This document shows positions 16,424 to 25,623 of a DNA stretch of 64,000 nt, one piece after another (within the stretch, counting starts at the first letter, position 1; every line of letters begins with the position of its first letter). Made by a program: the position numbers and the translations under genes. The notes under the pieces are model-generated. The model ran no database searches. It had not been told where the DNA came from and saw only the letters and a list, made by a program, of their open reading frames with translations. The DNA lies in NCBI RefSeq assembly GCF_002163835.1, contig NZ_CP019331.1:2860903-2924902 (forward strand). The letters are read 5' to 3'. Origin of the DNA: Polaribacter sp. SA4-10. GTDB taxonomy: Bacteria > Bacteroidota > Bacteroidia > Flavobacteriales > Flavobacteriaceae.

Positions 16424-18172
16424 ATGAAAAAAATATTTTTAATTACCTTTTGTTTTATTTCTGTTGCTCTTTTTTCTCAAAATATAGAACAAAATTGGAA
16501 CTTTTCTTCCGTAGAAAAATCAGATGGAACCCCTGTTTTAGAAACAAAAGAAGGAGATCTGTTCTCACTTTTTGATGGAAAATTCAATTACACTATTTCT
16601 GGTAAAGACAATTTAAAAGCTTCAGGAAACTATATTCGTCAGAATAATTTGTTGATTTTTAATTTTAAAGAACCTAAAGATACTGTAAGATATTACAATA
16701 TTGTTGCTTTTGACAATGCCAGTTTAACACTCTCTGAAAATGATGTTATTTATACGTTTTCATCACCAGAATATGCTGAAACTTTACTTCCTCAAGAAGA
16801 AGTAAAATTAGTAGTAGATGAAACAAAAATAAATACAGCAGAAGCCTCTAGTTCAATAATACCAAGTGCAGGATTTTCTACAAAAAGTTTATGGAGAGGT
16901 CTTCTAGGAATGTTTTCTTTATTGCTAATTGCATTTTTATTTAGTGCAAATAGAAGAGGAATAGATTGGAAAACAGTGGGTTTAGGGTTGGCTTTTCAGC
17001 TTGTAATTGCGGTGGGTGTTTTAAAAGTACCATTTATACAAAATGTATTTGAATTTATAGGGAAAATTTTTATAGAAATTTTAAATTATACAAGAGCAGG
17101 AAGTGAGTTTTTATTTAGTGGCTTAATTACAGACATGGATTCTTTTGGGTTCATCTTTGCATTTCAAGTTTTACCAACCATTATTTTCTTCTCAGCATTA
17201 ACTTCTTTGTTGTTTTATTTAGGTGTAATTCAGTTTATAGTAAAAGCTTTGGCAATGTTATTGTCTAAAATTTTAAAAATATCTGGCGCAGAAAGTTTGT
17301 CTGTTGCAGGTAATATTTTCTTAGGCCAAACAGAAGCTCCGCTATTAATAAAAGCCTATTTAGAAAAGATGAATAAGTCTGAAATACTTTTAGTTATGAT
17401 TGGTGGAATGGCAACAGTAGCAGGTGCCGTTTTAGCAGCTTATATTGGCTTTTTAGGTGGTGATGATGAAGTGTTAAGGTTAATGTATGCAAAACATTTA
17501 TTAGCAGCATCTGTAATGGCTGCTCCAGGAGCAATTATTATTTCTAAAATTTTATATCCACAAACAGAAAAAGTAAATACAGATGTACGTGTATCGCAAG
17601 AAAAAATAGGTTCTAATATTTTAGATGCTATTGCAAATGGTACAACAGAAGGCTTGCGTTTAGCAGTAAATGTAGCCGCTATGTTATTAGTTTTTATTGC
17701 TTTTATAGCAATGCTAAATGGAATTTTAGGCTGGGTAGGAGATGTCACTTCTTTAAATTCTTGGATGGCAGCAAATACTCCTTATGCGCAATTTTCTTTA
17801 GAAGCCATTTTAGGATATGTTTTTGCACCATTAATGTGGTTAGTAGGTGTTGCAACACCAGATATGGCTTTAATGGGCCAGTTATTAGGAATTAAATTAG
17901 CTGCCAGTGAGTTTGTAGGTTATATACAATTAGCAGAGTTAAAGAATGTAGCAAATGCAACTCATTTAACGTATAATAAATCTATAATTATGGCAACGTA
18001 TATGTTATGTGGTTTTGCAAATTTTGCTTCTATTGGAATCCAAATTGGAGGTATTGGTTCTTTGGCTCCAGGGCAACGTAAAACATTATCAGAATTTGGA
18101 ATGAAAGCCTTAATTGGAGGTACAATTGCTTCTTTAATGTCTGCTACGATAGCAGGAATGATAATAGGATAA
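16424..18172 (+). CDS. Concentrative nucleoside transporter (CNT/NupC family) with N-terminal exported domain
   Basis: 582 residues. A signal peptide (1-18, ending LFSQ) leads a roughly 110-residue beta-rich domain outside the membrane (WNFSSVEKSDGTPVLETKEGD and following; lipocalin-like by pattern). The CNT core of about ten helices begins near residue 155. The nucleoside site GQTEAPLLIKAYL starts at residue 301, with the second half (GATPDMALMGQLLGIKLAASEF-like region) intact. CNTs import nucleosides with Na+ or H+. The N-terminal domain is absent from E. coli NupC; its role is unknown. The gene lies just ahead of thyA, fitting pyrimidine supply. Confidence 0.9.
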   Translation: MKKIFLITFCFISVALFSQNIEQNWNFSSVEKSDGTPVLETKEGDLFSLFDGKFNYTISGKDNLKASGNYIRQNNLLIFNFKEPKDTVRYYNIVAFDNASLTLSENDVIYTFSSPEYAETLLPQEEVKLVVDETKINTAEASSSIIPSAGFSTKSLWRGLLGMFSLLLIAFLFSANRRGIDWKTVGLGLAFQLVIAVGVLKVPFIQNVFEFIGKIFIEILNYTRAGSEFLFSGLITDMDSFGFIFAFQVLPTIIFFSALTSLLFYLGVIQFIVKALAMLLSKILKISGAESLSVAGNIFLGQTEAPLLIKAYLEKMNKSEILLVMIGGMATVAGAVLAAYIGFLGGDDEVLRLMYAKHLLAASVMAAPGAIIISKILYPQTEKVNTDVRVSQEKIGSNILDAIANGTTEGLRLAVNVAAMLLVFIAFIAMLNGILGWVGDVTSLNSWMAANTPYAQFSLEAILGYVFAPLMWLVGVATPDMALMGQLLGIKLAASEFVGYIQLAELKNVANATHLTYNKSIIMATYMLCGFANFASIGIQIGGIGSLAPGQRKTLSEFGMKALIGGTIASLMSATIAGMIIG

Positions 18173-18230
18173 AATGTAAGCGTGTAATTGTTTAAACGGT
18201 TACATAAATAAACAAATAAAGGATTAAACA

Positions 18231-19055
18231 ATGCGTCAATACCACGATTTAGTAAAACACGTTTTAGAAAACGGAAACGAAAAAGGAGATAGAACAGGTA
18301 CAGGAACAAAAAGTGTTTTTGGGTATCAAATGCGTTTTGATTTAAGTGAAGGTTTTCCAATGGTAACTACTAAAAAGGTGCATTTAAAATCTATTGTATA
18401 TGAATTACTTTGGTTTATAAAAGGGGACACAAATATTAAATATTTGCAAGAAAATGGTGTTAGAATCTGGAATGAATGGGCAGATGAAAATGGAGATTTA
18501 GGTCCTGTTTATGGACATCAATGGCGTAATTGGAATAGTGATGAAGTAGATCAATTAAAAGAAGTAATTGCTACATTAAAAAGCAATCCAAATAGTAGAA
18601 GAATGTTAGTTTCTGCTTGGAATCCATCAGTTTTACCAGATACTTCTACCTCTTTTTCAGAAAATGTTGCCAATGGTAAAGCGGCTTTGCCTCCTTGTCA
18701 TGCCTTTTTTCAGTTTTATGTTTCTGAAGGAAAGTTATCTTGTCAATTATACCAAAGAAGTGCAGATATCTTTTTAGGAGTTCCTTTTAATATTGCTTCT
18801 TATGCATTATTTACAATGATGATAGCGCAAGTTTGTGGGTATGAAGCAGGAGAGTTTATTCACACTTTTGGAGATGCTCATATTTACAATAACCATAAAG
18901 AGCAATTAGAACTGCAATTATCTAGAGATATTAGAAAATTACCAACGATAAAAATGAATCCAGCAATAAAAAATATTGAAGATTTTACTTTTGAAGATTT
19001 CGAACTACTAGATTACAATCCACATCCTCATATTAAAGGAAAAGTAGCGATATAA
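18231..19055 (+). CDS. thyA: Thymidylate synthase
   Basis: Makes dTMP from dUMP using methylene-tetrahydrofolate. It has 274 residues. Catalytic Cys156 lies in [12 protein letters not shown], with [11 protein letters not shown] ahead of it and [20 protein letters not shown], then [10 protein letters not shown] behind. The N-terminal [19 protein letters not shown] is the folate/phosphate loop. It produces dihydrofolate, recycled by the folA product encoded 0.65 kb downstream. The nucleoside transporter ends 58 bp upstream. Confidence 0.97.
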   Translation: MRQYHDLVKHVLENGNEKGDRTGTGTKSVFGYQMRFDLSEGFPMVTTKKVHLKSIVYELLWFIKGDTNIKYLQENGVRIWNEWADENGDLGPVYGHQWRNWNSDEVDQLKEVIATLKSNPNSRRMLVSAWNPSVLPDTSTSFSENVANGKAALPPCHAFFQFYVSEGKLSCQLYQRSADIFLGVPFNIASYALFTMMIAQVCGYEAGEFIHTFGDAHIYNNHKEQLELQLSRDIRKLPTIKMNPAIKNIEDFTFEDFELLDYNPHPHIKGKVAI

Positions 19056-19091
19056 AAAAAAGAGCTTTCAAAATTTGAAAGCTCTTTTTTA
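19055..19091. terminator. Bidirectional terminator between thyA and the CBM48 protein gene
   Basis: A 12-bp perfect stem AGAGCTTTCAAA/TTTGAAAGCTCT (19061-19085) is flanked by A6 and T6, so it can act on both converging transcripts. Confidence 0.85.
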
Positions 19092-19110
19092 CCTTTTCAT
19101 AGCATTTACT

Positions 19111-19407
19111 TTATAAAGCTAATACACTGTTTTCTGCACTTGCAAAATCATTCCAAGTAAGCCCATCAGCTTCTTCATCATTTACATAGGCACCATCAAC
19201 TAGGTATCTAAATTCATAAGAATTTTTAGACGCTAAATCAACAGTTCCTTTGAAAGTTCCGTTTTTTAATTTTTTTAATGGAGTTGTTTCAGCATTCCAA
19301 TCGTTAAAACTACCAACTACCGCTACGTTGTTAGCTTCTTCAGCAAGTAAACTAAAAGTTACTTTACAAACTGGTTTGCTTTTTAAAAATTGTTTTTTAA
19401 TTGCCAT
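19111..19407 (-). CDS. Stand-alone CBM48/isoamylase-type E-set domain protein
   Basis: 98 residues forming one early-set (glycogen-branching/isoamylase N-terminal) domain. KVTFSLLAEEANNVAVVGSFNDWN carries the conserved W-N-D-W style core, then FKGTVDLASKNSYEFRYLVDG and a C-terminal NDFASAENSVL. No enzymatic domain is attached. Such proteins may bind glycogen-like glucans or act as partners, as AMPK-beta does, but nothing nearby shows the target. Its own transcript is convergent with thyA. Confidence 0.8.
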   Translation of the reverse strand: MAIKKQFLKSKPVCKVTFSLLAEEANNVAVVGSFNDWNAETTPLKKLKNGTFKGTVDLASKNSYEFRYLVDGAYVNDEEADGLTWNDFASAENSVLAL

Positions 19408-19709
19408 AATTTATTTATTTCATAATTTTTTGTAAATGTATGTAAGAATAGATATACAGCAAATGATAAATATCCTGAATTGAGAAAAATTATCATTTTA
19501 ATAATTTCATTCAATAAATTATATGTTTTTCTAAAATAAATCATGAGTAATTTGCTTTATTTTTAAAATTTTAAGGAATTATTTCTACTTGATTTTCAGT
19601 GTTTTTACATCGAAATCGAATTCGTAAAATGGTTTTTAACGTCAAAATTCGATTAAAACGTCAAATCTCAAAACATTTGCTGTAATTTAGCATAAAATCA
19701 ACATGTTAT
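19408..19709. other. Divergent intergenic region upstream of folA
   Basis: 302 bp without a gene. It holds a short near-repeat TTAACGTCAAAATTCGA / TTAAAACGTCAAATCTC (about 19637-19669) and the self-complementary words CGAAATCGAATTCG at about 19610. A weak -7-like TAATTTAG is at 19683-19690, ahead of the folA ATG. No strong operator can be claimed. Confidence 0.35.
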
Positions 19710-20198
19710 ATGGTTACAATAATTGCTGCAATTGCACATAACAATGCTTTAGGGAAAGACAATGATTTAATTTGGCATTTACCTGCAGACTTAAAAAGGT
19801 TTAAAAACGTTACAACGGGGAATCATATTCTAATGGGTAGAAATACTTTTGAGTCTATTGGTAGACCTTTACCAAATAGAACTACCATTATTATCACTAG
19901 AAATGATAGCTATTTTAAAGAGGGTTGTTTAATTGCGAATAGTATAGAAAATGCGATTGATTTAGTTGAAAATGATGCTGACATTTTTCTTATTGGAGGC
20001 GCTCAAATTTATAAAGAAGCTATTGAAAAAAACTTAGCACAAAGATTAGATATTACGCTAGTTCACCATGGATTTGAGGCAGATGTTTTCTTTCCTGAAA
20101 TAGATTTAACTATTTGGAAAGAAGTTACTCGTGAAGACTTTAAAGCAGATGAGAAAAATAGCTACGATTATAGTTTTGTAAGTTATCACAAAATATAG
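19710..20198 (+). CDS. folA: Dihydrofolate reductase
   Basis: 162 residues, chromosomal type. It reduces dihydrofolate with NADPH. Diagnostic segments are IAAIAHNNALGKDNDLIWHLPADLKRFK (Met20 loop and catalytic Asp region), HILMGRNTFESIGRPLPNRT and IFLIGGAQIYKEA. With thyA just upstream it closes the thymidylate-folate cycle. It ends head to tail against the minus-strand DUF6146-like gene with no gap. Confidence 0.96.
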   Translation: MVTIIAAIAHNNALGKDNDLIWHLPADLKRFKNVTTGNHILMGRNTFESIGRPLPNRTTIIITRNDSYFKEGCLIANSIENAIDLVENDADIFLIGGAQIYKEAIEKNLAQRLDITLVHHGFEADVFFPEIDLTIWKEVTREDFKADEKNSYDYSFVSYHKI

Positions 20199-20636
20199 TT
20201 ACCTTATTCTACCAGAAAAACCAGCGCCCAAACGCATTTTATATTTTTGTTGCGCAAACATAAAATAATTATAAAGCTTGTAGTTTACTTCATAACCATA
20301 ATTTGTATTTGGTTGGTAGTCTATTACGTTTTCATAGATATTAGCATTGTATTGAAGCGGGTTACTAGCTCTAATATTCCAATTTGTAACAAATATTCTG
20401 TTACGTGTTTCTAAATAACTTTGAGAATAATAGCCTTCTGGACGTGCAACAGAATTTAAAAATAAATTAAATCCGGGATCTATAATTATAACTTCATACT
20501 CCAGACTATCATTTGCAATAACTACAGGTTTTTCATTTTCTGTAGTTTTATTTTTTAAAGGAGATGAACTACATGCCCATATAAATATACTAATAGAAAA
20601 CAATAAGAGAAGTTGTTTTAAAAGTTTCATAATCAA
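20199..20636 (-). CDS. Flavobacterial lipoprotein, DUF6146-like
   Basis: 145 residues. The signal peptide ends in a lipobox (FIWAC, Cys about residue 22), so it is probably anchored in a membrane. The mature part has the pattern DSLEYEVIIIDPGFNLFL, YYSQSYLETRNRIFVTNWNIRA and YENVIDYQPNTNYGYEVNYKLYNYFMFAQQKY, which I recall as a family restricted to Flavobacteriia without known function. It is convergent with folA, and stop codons abut. Confidence 0.7.
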   Translation of the reverse strand: MIMKLLKQLLLLFSISIFIWACSSSPLKNKTTENEKPVVIANDSLEYEVIIIDPGFNLFLNSVARPEGYYSQSYLETRNRIFVTNWNIRASNPLQYNANIYENVIDYQPNTNYGYEVNYKLYNYFMFAQQKYKMRLGAGFSGRIR

Positions 20637-20730
20637 GGAATTTAGCCATAGTAAAGTTGCAAAAATTATTCCAAATTAGGTTGTTTTTTCATTTTTTTAA
20701 CATTATTTTCATCTTTTAAAAAATGAAAAT

Positions 20731-21291
20731 ATGAAGAACAGGTGCTTTTGGTTAAATAAGGATGAAATTTATATTAAGTATCATGATAGTGAATGGGGAA
20801 CACCTGTTTATGATGATGAAACCTTGTTTGAATTTCTTGTGCTAGAAACGTTTCAGGCAGGTCTAAGTTGGATTACAATTCTTAAAAAAAGAGAAAACTT
20901 TAGAAAAGCATTTGATAATTTCGATTATCAAAAAATAGCAAAATATCCAGAGAGTAAGTACGAGTCTTTATTACAAGATGCAGGTATTATAAGAAATAAG
21001 CTAAAGATTAGAAGTGCAATTACAAACGCACAGTTGTTTATGGAGGTTCAAAATGAATTTGGTTCTTTTTCTAAATTTATTTGGAGTTATGTTGATGGTA
21101 AACCCATTCTAAATAGATTTCATAAAAAAGAAGAGATACCAGCAACTGCAGCTTTGTCTGATATGATTTCTAAAGATTTAAAAAAACGCGGATTTAAATT
21201 TGTAGGTTCAACTGTAATCTATGCATTTATGCAAGCAACAGGAATGGTCAATGACCATACTAAAGATTGTTTTAAATACAAAGAAATATAA
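20731..21291 (+). CDS. tag: DNA-3-methyladenine glycosylase I
   Basis: 186 residues. Removes 3-methyladenine from alkylated DNA. The N terminus RCFWLNKDEIYIKYHDSEWGTPVYDDETLFEFLVLE is the Tag signature with its zinc ligands (Cys and His). It is followed by FQAGLSWITILKKRENFRKAF (helix-hairpin-helix core) and the C-terminal GMVNDHTKDCF with the remaining His/Cys ligands. Its stop TAA shares one base with the ATG of the next gene. Confidence 0.95.
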   Translation: MKNRCFWLNKDEIYIKYHDSEWGTPVYDDETLFEFLVLETFQAGLSWITILKKRENFRKAFDNFDYQKIAKYPESKYESLLQDAGIIRNKLKIRSAITNAQLFMEVQNEFGSFSKFIWSYVDGKPILNRFHKKEEIPATAALSDMISKDLKKRGFKFVGSTVIYAFMQATGMVNDHTKDCFKYKEI

Positions 21292-22052
21292 TGAGTGTTC
21301 TTTCAATTCCTAAACCAGAACTAAAAAAAATAATTAGCATCTTTAATAGAGAAATTGGGCGGTTTGTCTTTTTTGTTTTTGTCTTGTTTTTTGATAGTAT
21401 TTATTTTGTTGAAAATGTAATAGATTCGCAAATTCTGATTAATGTTTTAATGCTCGCAGGGTTTATAAAAATGTATCATAGGTCAAATCCAAGAGCTAAA
21501 GAACTAATGATTTACGCCATAATTTTGGGTTTTGGTGGTGAGTATCTTTTTTCTAGAGGATTAAACATGTACACCTATAGATTAGAAAATGTGCCATTAT
21601 ATGTTCCTTTAGGCCATGCCGCTTTATACGGAAGAATATTTATGTTTAGTAAAGCTTCTGTTGTTCAGAAATATGAGAAAAGTATCGTGCAATTTTTTGC
21701 AGTTTGTATTTCGCTTTTTGCGCTTTCATATTTAGTTTTCTTTGCAGATATTTTTGGATTTGTAATGACAGCAGGTGTGTTTTTATTATTATGGAAAAGA
21801 CCAAAAGATCGCTTATTTTTCTTTTCAATGTATATTTTAGTTGCAATTTTAGAAATTGGCGGAACCGCTTTTGGCTGTTGGAAATGGCCAGCAACTGCAT
21901 TTGGAGTTTTTGAGTTTTTACCAAGTAATAACCCGCCAAGCGGAATAAGTTTGTTTTACTTTTTATTAGATATTGGGTGTTTTACAATTTATACACAACG
22001 ACATAAAATTGCTTGGAATCGATTAAAAAAATGGAGAAGTTTAAAAGAGTAA
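21291..22052 (+). CDS. Multi-pass membrane protein of unknown function
   Basis: 253 residues with about seven hydrophobic segments (roughly 25-45, 48-62, 75-92, 130-150, 152-168, 175-195, 220-240). The conserved-looking polar spots are FGGEYLFSRGLNMYTYRLENVPLYVPLGHAALYGR and the Trp-rich GCWKWPATAFGVFEFLPSNNPPSG, which suggest a periplasmic or lumenal site. Not recognised by name. It overlaps tag by one base, so the two are probably co-expressed. Confidence 0.75.
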   Translation: MSVLSIPKPELKKIISIFNREIGRFVFFVFVLFFDSIYFVENVIDSQILINVLMLAGFIKMYHRSNPRAKELMIYAIILGFGGEYLFSRGLNMYTYRLENVPLYVPLGHAALYGRIFMFSKASVVQKYEKSIVQFFAVCISLFALSYLVFFADIFGFVMTAGVFLLLWKRPKDRLFFFSMYILVAILEIGGTAFGCWKWPATAFGVFEFLPSNNPPSGISLFYFLLDIGCFTIYTQRHKIAWNRLKKWRSLKE

Positions 22053-22098
22053 TTTTAAAAAAGCGTATATTTATAAATCAATTTAAATCAATTAACAG

Positions 22099-24129
22099 AT
22101 GAATTTTAAACATATTATTTATGCCTTTTCAATGGTGGCATTATTTGCTTCATGCGCCATAGAAAAGAAAGAAGACATTGCTACTACAGAAACAGGAGAA
22201 TTTAATCATTTTGTAGAAGATTTTGCAGATATTAAAGTTTTACGTTATACAATTGCTGGTTTTAATGAGCTTACGTTAAAAGAGAAAAAGCTAGTGTATT
22301 ATCTAACACAGGCAGGTTTAGCAGGTAGAGATATTATGTGGGACCAGAATTATCGTCATAATTTAAAAATAAGAAAAGCCTTAGAAAAAATTAATAATCG
22401 TTATAGCGGAGATAGAGAAACAGCTGACTTTAAGTCTTTTAAAGTCTATTTAAAAAGAGTTTGGTTTTCTAACGGAATTCACCACCATTATTCAAACGAT
22501 AAAATTAAACCCGCATTTACAAGAGAATATTTTGAAGATGAGTTGTTAAAAAAATCGAGAACAGAATTACCAAGAGACGTAATTGCTGTTATTTTTAATG
22601 ATGCAGATAATAAAAAGGTAAATAAAAAAGCCGGAGTAGATAATATTTTAGCATCCGCAATTAACTTTTACGCACCAGATATTACAGACAAAGAAGTATC
22701 AGATTTCTATAAAACGGCTTACAAAGGTCCAGAAGGAAGACCTGTAGAAGCAGGATTAAATTCAAAATTAGTAAGAGAAGATGGCAAACTGGTAGAAAAA
22801 GTTTGGAAATCTGGAGGTATGTATGGTAAAGCAATAGACCAGATTATTGCTTGGTTAACAAAAGCAAAAGGAGTTGCAGAAAATGAGAAACAAGCAGCAG
22901 CTTTAGGGTTGTTAATTGAGTATTATAAAACAGGAAGTTTAGATGTTTGGGATCAATATTGTATTGCTTGGGTAACGTCTACAGAAGGAAATATAGATTG
23001 GATTAACGGTTTTATTGAGGTGTATAATGACCCAAAAGGGTATAGAGGTTCTTATGAAACAATGGTACAAATTAAAGATTTTGACATGTCAAGAAAAATG
23101 GCGGTTTTATCTGAAAAAGCACAATGGTTTGAAGACAATGCACCTTTAGATCCAGCGCATAAAAAAGACAATGTTGTAGGTGTTTCTTACAAAACAGTAA
23201 ATGTTGCAGGTGAAGCTGGTGATGCTTCTCCAAGTACACCAATTGGCGTAAACTTACCAAACAATAATTGGATTCGTCAAGAACATGGTTCTAAATCTGT
23301 TTCTTTAGGAAACATTATTAGCGCTTACAGTAATGCAGGAGGAACAGGACGTTTAAAAGAGTTTGCTTTTGATGAAGAAGAAATTAGATTAGAAGAAAAA
23401 TACGGACAAATTGCAGACAAATTACATACGGCTTTGCATGAAGTTGTTGGGCATGCTTCTGGTAAAATAAATGAAGGCATTGGGCAACCAAAAGAAACGC
23501 TTCAAAATTATGCTTCTACCATGGAAGAAGGAAGAGCAGATTTAGTTGGTTTGTACTTTTTAATGGACCCTAAATTACAAGAATTAGGATTAACGGATAA
23601 TTGGAAAGAATTGGGAATTGCTGCTTATGATGGCTACATTAGAAACGGATTAATGGCACAATTAATTAGAATTGAGTTAGGTAAAGACATCGAAGAAGAT
23701 CATATGGTAAACAGACAATGGGTTTCTGCTTGGTCTTTTGAACAAGGACAGAAAGACAATGTAATTGAGAAAGTTGTAAAAGAGGGTAAAACCTACTTTA
23801 ACATAAACGACTATGATAAATTAAGAGAAATTTTTGGAAAATTATTACGTGAAACACAACGTATAAAATCAGAAGGAGATTTTGAAGCTGCAAAAAGTTT
23901 GGTAGAAGGCTATGGCGTAAAAGTAGACCAAGCGTTGCATAAAGAAGTTTTAAAAAGAAACGAGCAATTTACATCTAAACCGTATAGTGGTTTTGTAAAT
24001 CCGGTTTTAGCACCTTTAATGGATGCTGAAGGAAACATTTTAAAAGTTGAAGTAAAACAACCAAAAGACTTTGAAGAGCAGATGTTGTTTTATTCTAAAC
24101 ACTATAATTTTCTAGGAACAGAAAATTAA
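22099..24129 (+). CDS. M49-type (dipeptidyl peptidase III-like) zinc peptidase, lipoprotein
   Basis: 676 residues. A lipoprotein signal ends at ALFASC (Cys about residue 19), so it is exported. The zinc-binding HEVVGH begins at His447, matching the HExxGH motif unique to M49. The second motif reads EEGRAD (476-481), where human and yeast DPP III have EECRAE/D. The family releases dipeptides from short peptides. Flavobacterial members are often mislabelled as dihydrofolate reductase; no DHFR feature is present. A terminator follows at 24201. Confidence 0.88.
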   Translation: MNFKHIIYAFSMVALFASCAIEKKEDIATTETGEFNHFVEDFADIKVLRYTIAGFNELTLKEKKLVYYLTQAGLAGRDIMWDQNYRHNLKIRKALEKINNRYSGDRETADFKSFKVYLKRVWFSNGIHHHYSNDKIKPAFTREYFEDELLKKSRTELPRDVIAVIFNDADNKKVNKKAGVDNILASAINFYAPDITDKEVSDFYKTAYKGPEGRPVEAGLNSKLVREDGKLVEKVWKSGGMYGKAIDQIIAWLTKAKGVAENEKQAAALGLLIEYYKTGSLDVWDQYCIAWVTSTEGNIDWINGFIEVYNDPKGYRGSYETMVQIKDFDMSRKMAVLSEKAQWFEDNAPLDPAHKKDNVVGVSYKTVNVAGEAGDASPSTPIGVNLPNNNWIRQEHGSKSVSLGNIISAYSNAGGTGRLKEFAFDEEEIRLEEKYGQIADKLHTALHEVVGHASGKINEGIGQPKETLQNYASTMEEGRADLVGLYFLMDPKLQELGLTDNWKELGIAAYDGYIRNGLMAQLIRIELGKDIEEDHMVNRQWVSAWSFEQGQKDNVIEKVVKEGKTYFNINDYDKLREIFGKLLRETQRIKSEGDFEAAKSLVEGYGVKVDQALHKEVLKRNEQFTSKPYSGFVNPVLAPLMDAEGNILKVEVKQPKDFEEQMLFYSKHYNFLGTEN

Positions 24130-24200
24130 AAGGTTTCTTATTCCTGCTATTTGTACTGTACTAGATTCAGTAAGGCAGTAATTTAATTGATAAAGTAAAA

Positions 24201-24229
24201 AAAACCGATTCTGAGAAGAGTCGGTTTTT
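24201..24229 (+). terminator. Terminator after the M49 peptidase gene
   Basis: AAAACCGA/TCGGTTTT stem extended by TCT/AGA around a GAGA loop, then TTTTTG. It overlaps the upstream TTG that would lengthen the potassium channel gene. Confidence 0.8.
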
Positions 24230-24242
24230 GTATTTTTACAAC

Positions 24243-25160
24243 ATGGCAATAAAAATAAAAGATCCAGGTTTTGGTTATAATTCTAAGCAAAACGCAAAAG
24301 ATATTATTAATGATGATGGCAGCAGCAATGTAATTCATGTTAATAGAAAAAAGAATATCAACGATTTATATTCGTATTTTATAGACATTTCTTGGGCCTA
24401 CTTTTTTTTACTGATTGTACTTGCATATCTTTTGGTAAACATCCTTTTTGGATTGCTGTATGTAAGTATCGGCATTGAGCAAATAACCTCGCCAAAAGAA
24501 TCTTTTCTTGAAAATTTTTTAAACGGATTCTTCTTTAGCGCTCAAACCTTAACTACAGTAGGTTATGGTGGCATTGCGCCCAGCGGCATTGCGGCCAACT
24601 TTATTGCTGTTTTTGAAGCCATGATTGGTTTGTTAAGTTTTTCATTTATAACAGGGTTATTGTATGGTCGTTTTTCAAAACCAAAAGCAAATATTAAGTT
24701 TAGTGATAACATTATTTTACGCGATTTTAAAAAAGAACGTGCCTTGATGTTTCGTTTAATGAATCGTAGAAAAACAGTAATGATTGAGCCAGAAATTAAG
24801 GTGACTTTAGCGGTTACAGAGAAAGATGTAAAAGGCAATTTTATACGTAATTTTTACACCCTAAAATTAGAGCGAGACAAGATTATGTATTTGCCAACAG
24901 TTTGGACAGTGGTGCATCAAATTGATGAGAAAAGCCCATTGTTTAAATATTCTAACGAAGAAATAGCCCAATTAGACGCGTTCTTGTCTGTTTTGGTGAG
25001 TTATCATGAAGAATCTTTTGCTCAGAAAGTATATCAGATATATTCGTATGATTTTGATGATCTTACGGTAGATGTAAAATATGTGCCTTCTTATGGTTTT
25101 GATGCAGAAGGGTATACCGTCTTAAATCACGAAAAATTAAGTGAAGTAGAAAAAATGTAA
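24243..25160 (+). CDS. Inward-rectifier (Kir-type) potassium channel
   Basis: 305 residues with two membrane helices (about 45-68 and 115-140) around a pore with the selectivity filter TVGYG at 105-109. A C-terminal immunoglobulin-like Kir domain follows (about 150-295; INFSD/IKFSDNIILRDFK, MFRLMNRRK). This is the KirBac architecture and length. The ATG at 24243 is chosen because an upstream in-frame TTG at 24228 lies inside the preceding terminator. The job is probably membrane-potential or K+ homeostasis; gating ligands are unknown. Confidence 0.92.
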   Translation: MAIKIKDPGFGYNSKQNAKDIINDDGSSNVIHVNRKKNINDLYSYFIDISWAYFFLLIVLAYLLVNILFGLLYVSIGIEQITSPKESFLENFLNGFFFSAQTLTTVGYGGIAPSGIAANFIAVFEAMIGLLSFSFITGLLYGRFSKPKANIKFSDNIILRDFKKERALMFRLMNRRKTVMIEPEIKVTLAVTEKDVKGNFIRNFYTLKLERDKIMYLPTVWTVVHQIDEKSPLFKYSNEEIAQLDAFLSVLVSYHEESFAQKVYQIYSYDFDDLTVDVKYVPSYGFDAEGYTVLNHEKLSEVEKM

Positions 25161-25166
25161 GGCAGC

Positions 25167-25373
25167 TTACACTTCAGATAAAATACGAATTGCCATAAAA
25201 ATAATGACAATTAATCCGCCGTAAATAATTACTTTTTTTCCAGCGCCTTTATAATAACGCTCATGGTTTTTAAGATCCTTTCTATAGCTCCAAATCATTA
25301 AAGCTAAAAAAGCAATGATAAAAAAAATCATAAAAATAATTCTTCCAGTGGTAAAATAAGCACTTAAAAACAT
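25167..25373 (-). CDS. Small two-helix membrane protein
   Basis: 68 residues with two hydrophobic segments (about 8-28 and 47-64) joined by a basic loop (YRKDLKNHERYYKGAGKK). It faces the potassium channel gene tail to tail with 6 bp between stop codons. Family unknown to me. The amino-acid pattern is coherent and there is no better frame opposite, so it is likely real. The following 250 bp (25374-25623) hold no gene. Confidence 0.65.
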   Translation of the reverse strand: MFLSAYFTTGRIIFMIFFIIAFLALMIWSYRKDLKNHERYYKGAGKKVIIYGGLIVIIFMAIRILSEV

Positions 25374-25623
25374 AATTTAGGTTCTTTGTAAGTTGTGAAT
25401 TAATAAAAAAAAACACCTTAAAGCGGCGCTTTTAGGTTCCATTAAAATTGTTATTCCCGTGAAAAAAGGAACCGCAATAAAAGATTTTTGATTTTCGAAC
25501 TTTTACAAGGCAATAATCAGCAATCTTTATTAACACAAAAGTAGCCTTTATTTTTCAGAAAGTTTCTATATATTGTCTGTCTAAAATCAATAAAAAATTG
25601 ATTTTTACTAAATTATAAACTGT

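Noticed and set aside
22099..24129. Second dihydrofolate reductase
   Set aside because: That name is a common mislabel for this protein; HEVVGH and EEGRAD mark an M49-type peptidase and no DHFR motif exists.
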